Shown: positions 8,236 through 17,008 of the stretch, piece after piece
How the letters are laid out: the number at the start of each line of letters is the position of its first letter
Numbering within the stretch: the stretch's first letter is position 1
Source: Halothiobacillus diazotrophicus
GTDB lineage: Bacteria; Pseudomonadota; Gammaproteobacteria; Halothiobacillales; Halothiobacillaceae
DNA: 64,000 nucleotides
Reading direction: 5' to 3'
Assembly (NCBI RefSeq): GCF_001663815.1
Contig: NZ_CP016027.1
Location: 1,426,001 to 1,490,000, forward strand
Notes under the pieces: generated by a model
The model's input: the letters and a program-made list of their open reading frames with translations, nothing else
What the model was told of the DNA's origin: nothing
Database searches by the model: none
Position numbers and translations under genes: made by a program

Positions 8236-9066
8236 ATGCTGACCTATCCAGACATCAACCCGATCGCCGTTGCCATCGGCCCATTCAAGGTTCACTGGTA
8301 TGGGCTGATGTACCTCGTGGGCTTCGTCGGCGCCTGGGCGCTGGGCCGGTACCGCGCCGCCAAACCGGACTGGCCGCTAACCCCCGAGCAGGTCGACGAT
8401 CTGATCTTCTATGGCGCGCTGGGCGTCGTCCTTGGCGGGCGCATCGGCTACATGGTCTTCTATCAGACACCGGAACTGATCACCCACCCCCTGAGCCTGT
8501 TCCAGGTCTGGGACGGCGGCATGAGCTTCCATGGCGGCCTGATCGGCGTGATGACAGCCATGGCGCTGTTTGCCCGAAAATACCATTACAACTTTTTCAC
8601 CCTGATGGATTTCGTCGCGCCGCTGGTCCCCATCGGCCTGTTTGCGGGGCGCATCGGCAACTTCATCAACGGCGAACTCTGGGGGAAGGTGACCACCCTG
8701 CCCTGGGGCATGGTCTTCCCGACCGGTGGCCCGTTGCCCCGGCACCCCTCCATGCTCTACGAAGCCTTCTCGGAAGGCATTTTGCTGTTTCTGATCCTGT
8801 TCATCTTCTCGCTGAAACCGCGCCCGCGCATGGCCGTTTCCGCCCTTTTCCTCATCTGTTACGGCACCTTCCGCTTTCTGGTCGAATTCGTCCGGGAACC
8901 GGATCCCCAGCTGGGCTATCTCTGGGACGGCTGGCTGACCATGGGACAAGTGCTCTCCGCCCCCATGATCGTGATCGGCATCGGTCTGATGATCTATGCC
9001 TACCGCCGTCGGATCATGGATCGTCCCGTTCAACCGATCACCTCATCGGAGGAATCCGCATCATGA
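8236..9066 (+). CDS. lgt: Prolipoprotein diacylglyceryl transferase
   Basis: A 276-residue inner-membrane enzyme that transfers diacylglycerol from phosphatidylglycerol to the lipobox cysteine of prolipoproteins. Family motifs are clear: HWYGLMYL near the N-terminus, GGRIGY, the signature [13 protein letters not shown] in the middle, and RHPSMLYEA after it, with about seven membrane spans. Length is normal. The last codons overlap the thyA start (ATGA), the common lgt-thyA arrangement of gammaproteobacteria. A 111-base gap separates it from csoS1D, with no convincing terminator between them. Confidence 0.97.
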   Translation: MLTYPDINPIAVAIGPFKVHWYGLMYLVGFVGAWALGRYRAAKPDWPLTPEQVDDLIFYGALGVVLGGRIGYMVFYQTPELITHPLSLFQVWDGGMSFHGGLIGVMTAMALFARKYHYNFFTLMDFVAPLVPIGLFAGRIGNFINGELWGKVTTLPWGMVFPTGGPLPRHPSMLYEAFSEGILLFLILFIFSLKPRPRMAVSALFLICYGTFRFLVEFVREPDPQLGYLWDGWLTMGQVLSAPMIVIGIGLMIYAYRRRIMDRPVQPITSSEESAS

Positions 9067-9857
9067 AGACCTACCTGGACCTGATGTCCCACGTACTGAC
9101 GCACGGCGTCGACCGGGGCGACCGAACGGGAACCGGCACCCGCTCGGTCTTCGGCTACCAGATGCGCTTCGATCTGGCGGAGGGGTTTCCGCTGCTGACC
9201 ACCAAGAAACTCCATCTGCGCTCGATCATCCACGAGCTTCTGTGGTTCATCCGCGGCGATACCAATATTGCCTACCTCAAGGAGCACGGCGTACGGATCT
9301 GGGACGAATGGGCCGATGCCGAGGGCAATCTGGGTCCGGTCTACGGGAAGCAATGGCGCTCCTGGGCTACGCCCGACGGACGCACGATCGATCAGTTGGC
9401 GGAGGTCATTGAGGCCATTCGCAAGACCCCCGAGTCTCGGCGACTGATCGTGACGGCCTGGAACCCCGCGGACGTGCCCAACATGGCCCTGCCGCCCTGC
9501 CATCTGCTGTTCCAGTTCTACGTTGCCGACGGCAAGCTCTCCTGCCAGCTCTATCAGCGCAGCGCCGATATCTTCCTCGGGGTACCCTTCAACATCGCGA
9601 GCTATGCCCTGCTCACCCTGATGATCGCGCAGGTCACCGGCCTGAAGCCGGGCACCTTCGTCCACACCCTGGGCGACGCCCACCTCTACCACAACCACTT
9701 CGAGCAGGCGCGGACCCAGCTGACCCGAACGCCGAAGGCCCTGCCCACGATGCGGCTCAACCCCGCCCGTACCCGGATCGAGGATTTCGTGTTCGAGGAC
9801 TTCACGCTGGCGGATTACGATCCCGAGCCGCATATCGCCGCTCAGGTTGCCGTATAA
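9063..9857 (+). CDS. thyA: Thymidylate synthase
   Basis: A 264-residue enzyme that methylates dUMP to dTMP with methylene-tetrahydrofolate, giving dihydrofolate. The catalytic cysteine is in [13 protein letters not shown], and the folate/dUMP-binding stretches [18 protein letters not shown] and HLYHNH are intact. Length equals the E. coli enzyme. It is coupled to lgt by a 4-base overlap. Dihydrofolate reductase (folA) follows after psiE, so the two enzymes of the thymidylate cycle are near-neighbours. A TATAAT overlaps the stop codon (9853-9858) and may start transcription of the next gene. Confidence 0.98.
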   Translation: MKTYLDLMSHVLTHGVDRGDRTGTGTRSVFGYQMRFDLAEGFPLLTTKKLHLRSIIHELLWFIRGDTNIAYLKEHGVRIWDEWADAEGNLGPVYGKQWRSWATPDGRTIDQLAEVIEAIRKTPESRRLIVTAWNPADVPNMALPPCHLLFQFYVADGKLSCQLYQRSADIFLGVPFNIASYALLTLMIAQVTGLKPGTFVHTLGDAHLYHNHFEQARTQLTRTPKALPTMRLNPARTRIEDFVFEDFTLADYDPEPHIAAQVAV

Positions 9858-9895
9858 TCAAACGCTGATTTCACCCGTTCAGTCAGGATGCAGAG

Positions 9896-10306
9896 ATGTT
9901 AGGAATTCGAAATAGTCATCGGTTTATCGAGAAACTGGGCAACGACCTGAACATGCTGGCGCACATCATCCTGCTGTTCATTCTCTGGATCGGCGTCGTC
10001 TGGTCGACCGGGGCGGCTGTTTTGGAAGTCATCCACAAGGGCACGCCCTCCCTGGATGACCTGCTCCTGTTCTTCATCTACCTCGAAATCCTGGCCATGA
10101 TCGGCATCTACTTCCAGACCAAGCGGCTCCCCGTACGCTTCCTGATCTATATCGCGATCACGGCACTCACACGGGTTCTGGTCGTTGACGTCAAGATCAT
10201 GACGAACCTGACCCTGCTGACCTACACCGGCGCCATCGCGATTCTTGCCATCGCCGTGCTGGTCGTGAAGTACGGCTCCACCCGCTTCCCCAGCGAAAAC
10301 GGCTGA
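9896..10306 (+). CDS. psiE: PsiE-family membrane protein
   Basis: A 136-residue protein with four membrane spans (about residues 18-40, 55-75, 82-100 and 103-125), matching the phosphate-starvation-inducible PsiE family in size and topology (conserved LDDLLLFFIYLEILAMI region and a KR-LPVRFLIYIAITALTR segment). Its biochemical function is unknown. AGGA lies 7 bases before the ATG. It separates thyA from folA and ends 5 bases before folA, so it is probably co-transcribed with it. No Pho box was seen upstream. Confidence 0.82.
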   Translation: MLGIRNSHRFIEKLGNDLNMLAHIILLFILWIGVVWSTGAAVLEVIHKGTPSLDDLLLFFIYLEILAMIGIYFQTKRLPVRFLIYIAITALTRVLVVDVKIMTNLTLLTYTGAIAILAIAVLVVKYGSTRFPSENG

Positions 10307-10311
10307 ACGAC

Positions 10312-10821
10312 ATGAAGATCGGACTGGTAACCGCACTATCCCGCAATCAGGTGATTGGCAGAAACAACGAACTGCCCTGGCACCTGCCAGCGGATCTGAA
10401 ACGCTTCAAGCGCATCACGATGGGCAAGCCCATCATCATGGGGCGCAAGACCTACGAATCCATCGGGCGCGCGCTGCCGGGCCGCAAGAACATCGTCATC
10501 AGTCGAAATCCCGACTATCAGGCGGCCGAAGGCGTCATCGTGGTCGATGGCCTGGATGCCGCCATCGAGGCCGCGGGCGATGCGCCGGAAACCATGGTCA
10601 TCGGCGGAGCGAACATCTATTACCAGTTCCTGCCGCGGGCGGATCTTCTGTTCTTCACGCTAGTGCACACCCGCATCGAGGACGGCGACGCCTTCTTCCC
10701 GGCCTACAACCGGCGGGAATGGCGACTGGTCATCGAGGAACATCACCCGGCCGACCCGGAAAATCCCTACCCCTACAGCTTCATGACCTGGCAAAGGGTC
10801 ACGACTCAAACGACCTCCTGA
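10312..10821 (+). CDS. folA: Dihydrofolate reductase
   Basis: A 169-residue cytoplasmic enzyme that reduces dihydrofolate to tetrahydrofolate with NADPH. Diagnostic segments are present: NNELPWHLPADLKRFK (substrate site), MGRKTYESIGRALPGRKNIV (NADPH site), and VIGGANIYYQFL with FFPAYN near the C-terminus. Length is normal. It lies 5 bases after psiE, with a poor ribosome site, so it is likely to depend on coupling to psiE translation. Confidence 0.97.
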   Translation: MKIGLVTALSRNQVIGRNNELPWHLPADLKRFKRITMGKPIIMGRKTYESIGRALPGRKNIVISRNPDYQAAEGVIVVDGLDAAIEAAGDAPETMVIGGANIYYQFLPRADLLFFTLVHTRIEDGDAFFPAYNRREWRLVIEEHHPADPENPYPYSFMTWQRVTTQTTS

Positions 10822-10902
10822 ACGCCCCCCTGCCCATTCATCCGAAAATATCGTCCGTTGAGCCGGACACACCGGGAATAACCTAGCGCTGGGCTGCGGC
10901 GT

Positions 10903-10954
10903 GTCATATCATCGTCATATCAATAGCAATTACCGTATGGTTCGAAGATACGGT
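10903..10954 (+). promoter_or_regulatory. Direct repeats and hairpin in the leader of the 10968 gene
   Basis: GTCATATCA occurs twice, at 10903-10911 and 10914-10922, an 11-base period (one helix turn). Directly after it, ACCGTAT at 10932-10938 pairs with ATACGGT at 10948-10954 across a 9-base loop. The GGGGAGG ribosome site follows at once. The repeats look like a tandem operator and the hairpin like a leader structure, but no regulator can be named. Confidence 0.4.
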
Positions 10955-10967
10955 CAGGGGAGGCGCC

Positions 10968-11417
10968 ATGCTCGATCTGCGCGACGAATTCCACTACCAA
11001 CCCGAGTTGGTCGATCGCCTGAATCGGCTACACGCGGTCATCAGTCAGCACCGGTACACCTATGCATCGCTCATGGCGCTTGCCGGCGGGCTCTTTCTCA
11101 TGCAATGGGCGCTACTGGCCGATCAGGCTGCAGGCTATCCCCTGCTGGGCATTCCGGTCCTCGTTGCGGCCGTCTGGTTGAGCATCACGCCCGCGGAAAA
11201 CGTAGCCAAATGGCTGTCCTGGTCCGTGCGTCTGAGCACGGGCTTTCTCTCTTTCCGCGATCTGAACTGGATCCAGGCGATGACCAAGCGACATCCCAGC
11301 CTGAAATCGCGCGCGGAAGCGTACCTGCTATCATCGACGCCGGTACCTGTCGACGCGTTGCGCCACTTCTGGACCCAGCTGGTGCGCGAAGAAGAAAAAG
11401 GGCAGACCGGCAACTAG
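10968..11417 (+). CDS. Uncharacterised small membrane protein
   Basis: A 149-residue protein with two hydrophobic spans (about residues 34-52 and 57-75) between hydrophilic ends. I recognise no family. A strong ribosome site (GGGGAGG, 5 bases before the ATG) supports it. Just upstream lie paired direct repeats and a hairpin, suggesting its own regulated promoter. It converges on pgm, with about 105 bases between them and no clear terminator. Confidence 0.7.
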   Translation: MLDLRDEFHYQPELVDRLNRLHAVISQHRYTYASLMALAGGLFLMQWALLADQAAGYPLLGIPVLVAAVWLSITPAENVAKWLSWSVRLSTGFLSFRDLNWIQAMTKRHPSLKSRAEAYLLSSTPVPVDALRHFWTQLVREEEKGQTGN

Positions 11418-11523
11418 GCCCGGTACGCCCAAAAATCATCCAACGCCCATTCAATCCGGTGCTGCCGCCCCGCCAACTGGAGCGGAAAGCGGCAGAGACC
11501 CGCCGCATCCGCGGATCGAGCGG

Positions 11524-13167
11524 TCACCCCGCCAACACCGCTCCGACCAGTTGCTTCGCCTGAGCGAGGATTTCCTCCAGGTGCGCGGTTGAAATGAAGC
11601 TTTCCGCGTAGATCTTGTAGATATCTTCCGTACCGGAGGGACGCGCGGCAAACCAGCCGTTCGCCGTTTCCACCTTGAGACCACCGAGGGGCGCGCCGTT
11701 CCCCGGCGCATGGGTCATGATCCGCGTCACGCGCTCGCCGGCGAGGGCATCGATCGTGACGGACTCCGCAGTCAGGCCCTTGAATCGGGCCTTCTGCTCG
11801 GGACTGATTGGGGCATCGGCCCGCGTGTAGTACGGCTGACCATACTGATCCACCAGATCATTGAAGTAGACCCAGGGATCCTTGCCAGTCACGGCCAGGA
11901 TTTCCGCAGCCAACAGGCCCATGATCAAACCATCCTTGTCCGTGGTCCACACCGTGCCATCCCGACAGAGGAACGTGGCACCCGCCGATTCCTCACCACC
12001 GAAACCGAGCTCCCCCGCCGTGAGCCCCGGCTGGAACCACTTGATACCCACCGGCGTTTCATAAACCTTGCGCCCGAGGCCGGCGGCCACGCGATCGATC
12101 ATCGAACTGGACACGACCGTCTTGCCGATGGCGAGATCCGCACGCCAATGCGGGCGATTGCGGAACAGATAATCGATGGCCACCGCCAGGAAGTGATTCG
12201 GGTTCAGCAAGCCCCCGTCCGGCGTGACGATGCCATGCCGATCGGCGTCCGTATCGTTACCGAATGCGACGTCGAAGCGATCCTTGATCTTCAGAAGCCC
12301 CGCCATGGCATACGGCGACGAGCAATCCATCCGGATCTTGCCGTCATGATCCAGCGGCATGAACCGGAAATCCGCTTCGATCCGTTCGTTGACCACGGAC
12401 AGATCCAGCTGGTACCGCTGGGCGATTGGCGCCCAGTAGGGCAAGCCGGCCCCACCCATCGGGTCGACACCGATCGACAGACCGGAGCGGCGAATGGCCG
12501 TGCAATCGATCACCTCCTCCAACTGGGCCACATACGGCGCAATGAAATCCTCGGCGATGATATGCGGCTGCTGTAGCGCCTGATCGAAATGCGTCCGCGC
12601 CACGGTTTCCCAGTCCGGCAACAGTTCGTTGGCACGCTGCTGGATCCAGCCCGTCGCATCCGTATCGGCGGGACCGCCGTGCGTCGGGTTGTACTTGAAG
12701 CCACCATCCGTCGGGGGATTATGGGAAGGCGTAATCACCACCCCATCACAGAGGCCGTCACCGGCTGAACGGCGGTTCTTGTCGATGATCATGCGCGAGA
12801 TGACCGGCGTCGGCGTCGGAGAGAATCCCAACTGGTAATGCACCGTCACGCCCGCGGCCGCCAGCACTTCGATCGCCGTCACGAATGCCGGCCAGGACAA
12901 GGCATGCGTATCGAAACCGAGGTAGAGCACCCCATCGATACCCTGAGCACGCCGATACTCGACGAGCGCCGCCGTGACCGACACGATATGCGCCTCGTTG
13001 AAGGAGGCACTGATGCTGGAGCCCCGATGACCGGAGGTACCGAAGCTCACCTGCTGAACCGGGTTTTCGGCATCAGGGACCCGGCTGTAATAGGCGCTCA
13101 CGAGCACAGGGACATTGATCAGCGCGGCATGGTCGGGCAAGGTGCCCGCCAGATCGGAGGTGGACAT
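11524..13167 (-). CDS. pgm: Phosphoglucomutase (alpha-D-glucose-specific)
   Basis: A 547-residue phosphohexomutase that interconverts glucose 1-phosphate and glucose 6-phosphate. It has TSGHRGSS near residue 45, the catalytic phosphoserine loop in TPSHNPPTDGG, the metal loop around GNDTDADRHG, the sugar loop GGEESAGA, and the C-terminal phosphate loop RPSGTEDIYK. Length and motifs match the E. coli Pgm type. With glgP in the same window it links glucan breakdown to central metabolism. A weak inverted repeat (ATCGGGT/ACCCGAT, 13215-13241) lies in the leader. Confidence 0.97.
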   Translation of the reverse strand: MSTSDLAGTLPDHAALINVPVLVSAYYSRVPDAENPVQQVSFGTSGHRGSSISASFNEAHIVSVTAALVEYRRAQGIDGVLYLGFDTHALSWPAFVTAIEVLAAAGVTVHYQLGFSPTPTPVISRMIIDKNRRSAGDGLCDGVVITPSHNPPTDGGFKYNPTHGGPADTDATGWIQQRANELLPDWETVARTHFDQALQQPHIIAEDFIAPYVAQLEEVIDCTAIRRSGLSIGVDPMGGAGLPYWAPIAQRYQLDLSVVNERIEADFRFMPLDHDGKIRMDCSSPYAMAGLLKIKDRFDVAFGNDTDADRHGIVTPDGGLLNPNHFLAVAIDYLFRNRPHWRADLAIGKTVVSSSMIDRVAAGLGRKVYETPVGIKWFQPGLTAGELGFGGEESAGATFLCRDGTVWTTDKDGLIMGLLAAEILAVTGKDPWVYFNDLVDQYGQPYYTRADAPISPEQKARFKGLTAESVTIDALAGERVTRIMTHAPGNGAPLGGLKVETANGWFAARPSGTEDIYKIYAESFISTAHLEEILAQAKQLVGAVLAG

Positions 13168-13304
13168 AAGGTGCTTCCTTGGGTGTTGTAACGAGGATGG
13201 TGTAACGATTGGCTATCGGGTTTATTTCAACGGTACCCGATGATTCTGCCCGATGTCTCGATCCGGCTCAAAGCCGAAGACGCGCGTACGACGGGCAACA
13301 GAGA

Positions 13305-13967
13305 TCAGTTGTGCGCCGTCTTCTTCGCCAAGTCGCTATAGCGTTGATGCAAATCCAGCACCCGTGACACGTAATGCTGCGTCTCGTCGTAGGGCGGAAC
13401 CCCATCGTATTTCTGTACGGCACCCTCGCCGGCATTATATGCAGCCACCGCCAGCTTCTGGTTTCCGTTGAACAGATCGAGCAGAAACGCCAAGTAGGCA
13501 ACGCCGCCGGCAATATTTTCCGCAGGATTGAATCGATCGGCTACGCCGAACCGGGCCGCCGTCTGGGGCATCAACTGCATCAGACCGCCGGCACCGGCGG
13601 GTGAGACCGCGTTGGGATTAAAGGCGCTTTCCGCGTGCATGACAGCGCGGACAAGCGTCGGATCCACGCCATACTGTCGAGCGTAATGATTGATTTCATC
13701 GTCATAGGTGTGCACGTCCAGACGCGGCAGAATCCGGAAACCATCCCGCCAGGCCTTGGGTGCCGTCAACGCGCTTTTCTGAAACAGGGTATAGCCCGAA
13801 TTCTTTTTCGGGGTGACATTGGTCAGGTGAGCGACGCCGGAAGCATCGCGATACACATACACATCCGCACGGGCTACCGGCAGAACGCCGACAAACAGAA
13901 AAGCCAGCCATGCTGCGCACCGCCATTGGCGAAAAAACCACGTAGTCCCGGTTCGGCAATCCCTCAT
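13305..13967 (-). CDS. Lytic transglycosylase with N-terminal DUF4124 domain
   Basis: A 220-residue exported murein-cleaving enzyme. An Arg-rich N-terminus leads into a hydrophobic signal segment ending near VARADVY (about residue 34). A DUF4124 stretch follows (YVYRDASGVAHLTN, about 35-60), then a family-1 SLT domain (about 85-210) with the catalytic Glu in HAESAFNPNAVS, then GLMQLMPQTAARFG and the YNAGEGAV motif. It cleaves the MurNAc-GlcNAc bond to 1,6-anhydroMurNAc. It is divergent from the yqiB-like gene with about 110 bases between them. The specific Slt/Mlt subfamily is not assigned. Confidence 0.9.
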   Translation of the reverse strand: MRDCRTGTTWFFRQWRCAAWLAFLFVGVLPVARADVYVYRDASGVAHLTNVTPKKNSGYTLFQKSALTAPKAWRDGFRILPRLDVHTYDDEINHYARQYGVDPTLVRAVMHAESAFNPNAVSPAGAGGLMQLMPQTAARFGVADRFNPAENIAGGVAYLAFLLDLFNGNQKLAVAAYNAGEGAVQKYDGVPPYDETQHYVSRVLDLHQRYSDLAKKTAHN

Positions 13968-14078
13968 GCCCTATATCCTCATTGCTCGTTGGTTCACAAT
14001 AACAGCCAACGCACACAACCTCCAACCCATGCGGCCACCATTGCGCACACCCGGATTTTATTGCATAACAACGCACTT

Positions 14079-14501
14079 ATGAATACAGACGACCTGCCAA
14101 CCCATCACAAGCGACCGCCGACCTTCGACCGGTTGATGGAACTGTACGAACACAACTACATCCTCATTCGTCGATTGTTTGGCGACCTGCGTCGACTGAA
14201 AGCCGGCGACGAATGCCCCTGGATCGCCAGCGTCTCGCCGAAGATCGTCGCGAACAGTCGATTTACCCTCGACATCGATTTCACGGACCATCGCATCCTT
14301 GGGCGGCGCCAACAACCACTGCGTCTCGCGGTCCGGATCTATCACGATGCGCGCGCGGCGGAATTGGTCGAAACCGGCAGTCGCAGCAAATGCCTCCATG
14401 ATCAGCAAAGTCGTTGCGCCGAAAAGCAGCACAAACGGAACACAATGTTGCAGAACTGGCTGATCGACCAATTAAAAACCTGCACGGAAAAAAGGAATTA
14501 A
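14079..14501 (+). CDS. YqiB-like DUF1249 protein
   Basis: A 140-residue soluble protein of the DUF1249 family, the same length as E. coli YqiB. Matching features are the N-terminal FDRLMELYEHNYILIRRLF helix, RLAVRIYHDARAAELVE in the middle and the WLIDQLKTC end. I chose the ATG at 14079 because the family begins a few residues before this helix; the reading frame is open much further upstream, but that part overlaps the divergent transglycosylase gene. The function is unknown. The stop falls 4 bases before an IscR-type operator. Confidence 0.8.
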   Translation: MNTDDLPTHHKRPPTFDRLMELYEHNYILIRRLFGDLRRLKAGDECPWIASVSPKIVANSRFTLDIDFTDHRILGRRQQPLRLAVRIYHDARAAELVETGSRSKCLHDQQSRCAEKQHKRNTMLQNWLIDQLKTCTEKRN

Positions 14502-14505
14502 CACT

Positions 14506-14530
14506 ATACCCAAGTGTTTTAGTCGGCTAT
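14506..14530 (+). promoter_or_regulatory. Type-1 IscR-like operator upstream of the Rrf2 gene
   Basis: By my alignment, 23 of the 25 positions agree with the E. coli type-1 IscR consensus (ATA-S-YY-GACT-R-WWW-Y-AGTC-RR-S-TAT). The right half AGTCGGCTAT fits perfectly. The left half has A for G at position 7 and G for C at position 9. In enterobacteria this motif is bound by [2Fe-2S]-IscR and represses iscR itself. Here it lies 70 bases before the Rrf2-family start, so autoregulation is the natural reading. The -10/-35 elements are not clear (TATGCT at 14528-14533 is one candidate). Confidence 0.65.
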
Positions 14531-14600
14531 GCTCTTCGGAAAGTACACAACAACCGGAAATCCAACGGGGAAATGAACATCCCCCAGGGAGATGAAGATC

Positions 14601-15089
14601 ATGCGACTCACCACCAAGTGCCGACATGCCGTCACTGCTTTGATCCACCTGGCCAACCGGACCGACGCCGAAACCACCGTGGCCCTGGCCGAGATTTCCG
14701 CGATTCAAGGCGTGTCGCTTTCCTACCTCGAACAACTGTTTGCCAAGATGCGCCAGGCAGAGCTCGTGGTCGGTACGCGTGGACCGGGTGGTGGTTATCG
14801 CCTGGGCCAGGATCCCAGCAAGATATCGATCGCAGACGTCATCGATGCCATCGACGACCGCTGCCGGGCAGATCGACTCCAGGGTTTCGACAAATCCTGT
14901 CCGGACAAGCGCAACTTCGCCCAGGACAAATGGAACGAGTTTTCCCGGGATCTTTATCTCTATCTCAGCGAGATTTCATTGAAGCGTTTCCTGGACATGG
15001 AGTCCCATGCCGAAGCCGATACCGAGGCAACACCGAGCCGACGACAGGAATCGCCCAGCAAACCGTCACGACGGAGCGCAGCGGCCTGA
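14601..15089 (+). CDS. Rrf2-family regulator, IscR-like with altered cluster ligands
   Basis: A 162-residue winged-helix transcription factor. MRLTTK at the start, SYLEQLFAKMRQAELV (recognition helix) and GTRGPGGGYRL (wing) are typical of IscR. E. coli IscR holds its [2Fe-2S] cluster with C92, C98, C104 and H107. Here C88 and C100 keep the 12-residue spacing of the outer pair, but the middle position is Gln94 and the His position is Lys103. I chose the ATG at 14601 because AGGGAG at 14586-14591 is 9 bases before it, while the ATG at 14592 directly abuts the ribosome site. The C-terminal 25 residues are low-complexity. No isc genes follow. Confidence 0.85.
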   Translation: MRLTTKCRHAVTALIHLANRTDAETTVALAEISAIQGVSLSYLEQLFAKMRQAELVVGTRGPGGGYRLGQDPSKISIADVIDAIDDRCRADRLQGFDKSCPDKRNFAQDKWNEFSRDLYLYLSEISLKRFLDMESHAEADTEATPSRRQESPSKPSRRSAAA

Positions 15090-15168
15090 CCAACTGCCCC
15101 AGAAGGCCAGAAGAGAATCGCGAGCGCTTGACAAATTCCCCTCGCCCATCAATAATCCCGGCCCTCCT

Positions 15169-15244
15169 GCGGGAATAGCTCAGCTGGTAGAGCGCAACCT
15201 TGCCAAGGTTGAGGTCGCGAGTTCGAACCTCGTTTCCCGCTCCA
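15169..15244 (+). tRNA. tRNA-Gly (anticodon GCC)
   Basis: A 76-base cloverleaf with the acceptor stem GCGGGAA/TTCCCGC, D-arm TAGCTCAGCTGGTAGAGC, anticodon loop TTGCCAA (anticodon GCC), T-arm GTTCGAAC and an encoded 3' CCA. Six bases separate it from tRNA-Cys, so the two are processed from one transcript. Confidence 0.97.
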
Positions 15245-15249
15245 AATTC

Positions 15250-15323
15250 GGCTGGATGTCAGAGTGGTTATGTCGCGGATTGCAAATCCGCTTACCTCGG
15301 TTCGATTCCGGGTCCAGCCTCCA
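15250..15323 (+). tRNA. tRNA-Cys (anticodon GCA)
   Basis: A 74-base cloverleaf with the acceptor stem GGCTGGA/TCCAGCC, anticodon loop ATTGCAAAT (anticodon GCA), T-loop GGTTCGATTCC and an encoded CCA end. It is co-transcribed with tRNA-Gly; a terminator follows about 30 bases later. Confidence 0.97.
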
Positions 15324-15355
15324 CTTCTCAGTTGGACAGTGTCCAATCCCAAATC

Positions 15356-15383
15356 AAATCCCGACTTCTGGCGGGATTTTTTT
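15356..15383 (+). terminator. Intrinsic terminator of the tRNA-Gly/tRNA-Cys transcript
   Basis: AAATCCCG at 15356-15363 pairs perfectly with CGGGATTT at 15372-15379 around an 8-base loop, and a seven-T run ends at 15383. This is a classical rho-independent structure. Confidence 0.85.
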
Positions 15384-15514
15384 CGTCCGGTGTCCTCCGA
15401 ACCTGATTTGGGACATTGGCTGGCAGCCTGCGTAGTAGTTACGACGCCTCTCATAGGCCACACGCACTGTGGCGTTCGATACGCCGCAAATCCCCCGTGG
15501 GGGTGCTTACGCGA

Positions 15515-17005
15515 TCAGGCGAGCGCCTGCTGATGCTCGACTTCGGCAACGCACACCCGGTTTCGGCCCGCGAGTTTGGCCTGATACAGCGCGTGGTCGG
15601 CACGGCGGAACAGCCGTTCGAAGTCGTCATCGGCCTGCAGTCCCGCCACGCCAAAACTTGCCGTCAACTGGTGGGATTCCGCGATGGTTACTTGCCGCAC
15701 CCGCTCAATAATCCGCTCCGCGATTAGCCGCGCGGCGCCGAGTTCGGTATGTGGCAACAACAGGACGAATTCATCCCCGCCATAGCGACCGAGCAGATCT
15801 GTGGGCCGTAGTAAGGATTGCGCTAATTGCGCAATCTGCTGGAGGGCCTGGTCGCCGACCTGATGGCCAAATTTGTCATTGATTTTCTTGAAATAATCGA
15901 TATCGAACACGATCATCGCCAGGGGTTTGGCATCCTGTCGGCTATACGTAATTTCCTGTGCTGAACGCTGTACCAGTAGATCGCGTGACGCCGCCTGGGT
16001 CAGACTGTCGGTAAATGCGACTTTGCGCAGTTTCAGGTTATCCGCCAGCAGGGAGGGAATCGCGAGGCCAAAGAGCGTGTTGGCAGCAATCACGTTGATG
16101 GCGAACTGATAGACCATCACGTAGTCCATCAAACCCAGCACATGCACCCAGAATGCGATCAGAAAACTCGACAGCGCTACGCTGCTGACATTCAGGAATG
16201 CCGACTCGGAACAGGCAATCCACATATGCGGGATCACCAGAAAGAAAATGGCAAAGGCACTGTTCGGCGAATGGGTGACTTTGGCCAGGAGCATGCACGA
16301 GACCAGCAGTAACGCATTCAGCAGCAACTTCATCAGGGAACGGGCGTTGAATGTCTGCTGATCCAAACCGGGCAGGTCCGCCAACTGAGGGAAAGCCCCC
16401 GGCTGCACCCAGTTCAGGAGGCCGACGAAGAAAGGGGCCATGACCATGACTCCAGCCATGTCACCGATCCAGAATGGCAACCAGGTGGAGGCCACGGCGT
16501 CGGGGGACATCATCTCGGTCATCACCAGCGTCGGCAGAACCAGCCAGGTGGCGAAGAAGGAGCTGACTGCCGCAATCACCAGGAAAAGCACGATGATCAC
16601 GCTCATATCCAGTGACCGCCGCTTGATGAGCACACGCAGCACGTTGGCACCAATGGCGTAGGGCAGAATATGGGCCAGACCGAACAGCAGGCCAGCTTTC
16701 AGGATCTGAAAATCACCAAGCGAAATATCGTAGGCATGCACGGTATAAATCGTGCTCAGCACGCAACCGGCCAGCAAGGCGGGGAGTATCGAGAAGCGGA
16801 ACAGAAGCAAGGAGGCGAAGGTGAGCCCCGCCGCCGGGAACCAGACACTGGCGTCGTGGGTATACTCGACCAGTGCACCGATCTTGAACACGAACAGCCA
16901 GAGCAGGAGCAATGCACCATTGCGCAACGCCCAGGAGCGTTGCAAACGGCCGACCCACAGCCGTTGATCAGAGTATGGCGCGGGGGTCGGACCTTCAAAT
17001 TTCAC
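15515..17005 (-). CDS. Membrane diguanylate cyclase (MASE1-GGDEF)
   Basis: A 496-residue protein. Residues about 25-320 carry some eight membrane spans of the MASE1 sensor type (VWFPAAGLTFASLLLF in the first third). A GGDEF domain occupies about 330-490, with the intact active site GRYGGDEF. RPTD lies exactly five residues upstream, giving the RxxD allosteric inhibition site. It should make cyclic di-GMP and be product-inhibited. The ATG comes 3 bases after the stop of the beta-propeller gene, so the two form one operon and the propeller protein may act on this cyclase. The MASE1 ligand is unknown. Confidence 0.92.
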   Translation of the reverse strand: MKFEGPTPAPYSDQRLWVGRLQRSWALRNGALLLLWLFVFKIGALVEYTHDASVWFPAAGLTFASLLLFRFSILPALLAGCVLSTIYTVHAYDISLGDFQILKAGLLFGLAHILPYAIGANVLRVLIKRRSLDMSVIIVLFLVIAAVSSFFATWLVLPTLVMTEMMSPDAVASTWLPFWIGDMAGVMVMAPFFVGLLNWVQPGAFPQLADLPGLDQQTFNARSLMKLLLNALLLVSCMLLAKVTHSPNSAFAIFFLVIPHMWIACSESAFLNVSSVALSSFLIAFWVHVLGLMDYVMVYQFAINVIAANTLFGLAIPSLLADNLKLRKVAFTDSLTQAASRDLLVQRSAQEITYSRQDAKPLAMIVFDIDYFKKINDKFGHQVGDQALQQIAQLAQSLLRPTDLLGRYGGDEFVLLLPHTELGAARLIAERIIERVRQVTIAESHQLTASFGVAGLQADDDFERLFRRADHALYQAKLAGRNRVCVAEVEHQQALA

Positions 17006-17008
17006 TTA

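Noticed and set aside
15407-15514. A third tRNA or small RNA after tRNA-Cys
   Set aside because: No cloverleaf or second terminator could be drawn in this stretch.
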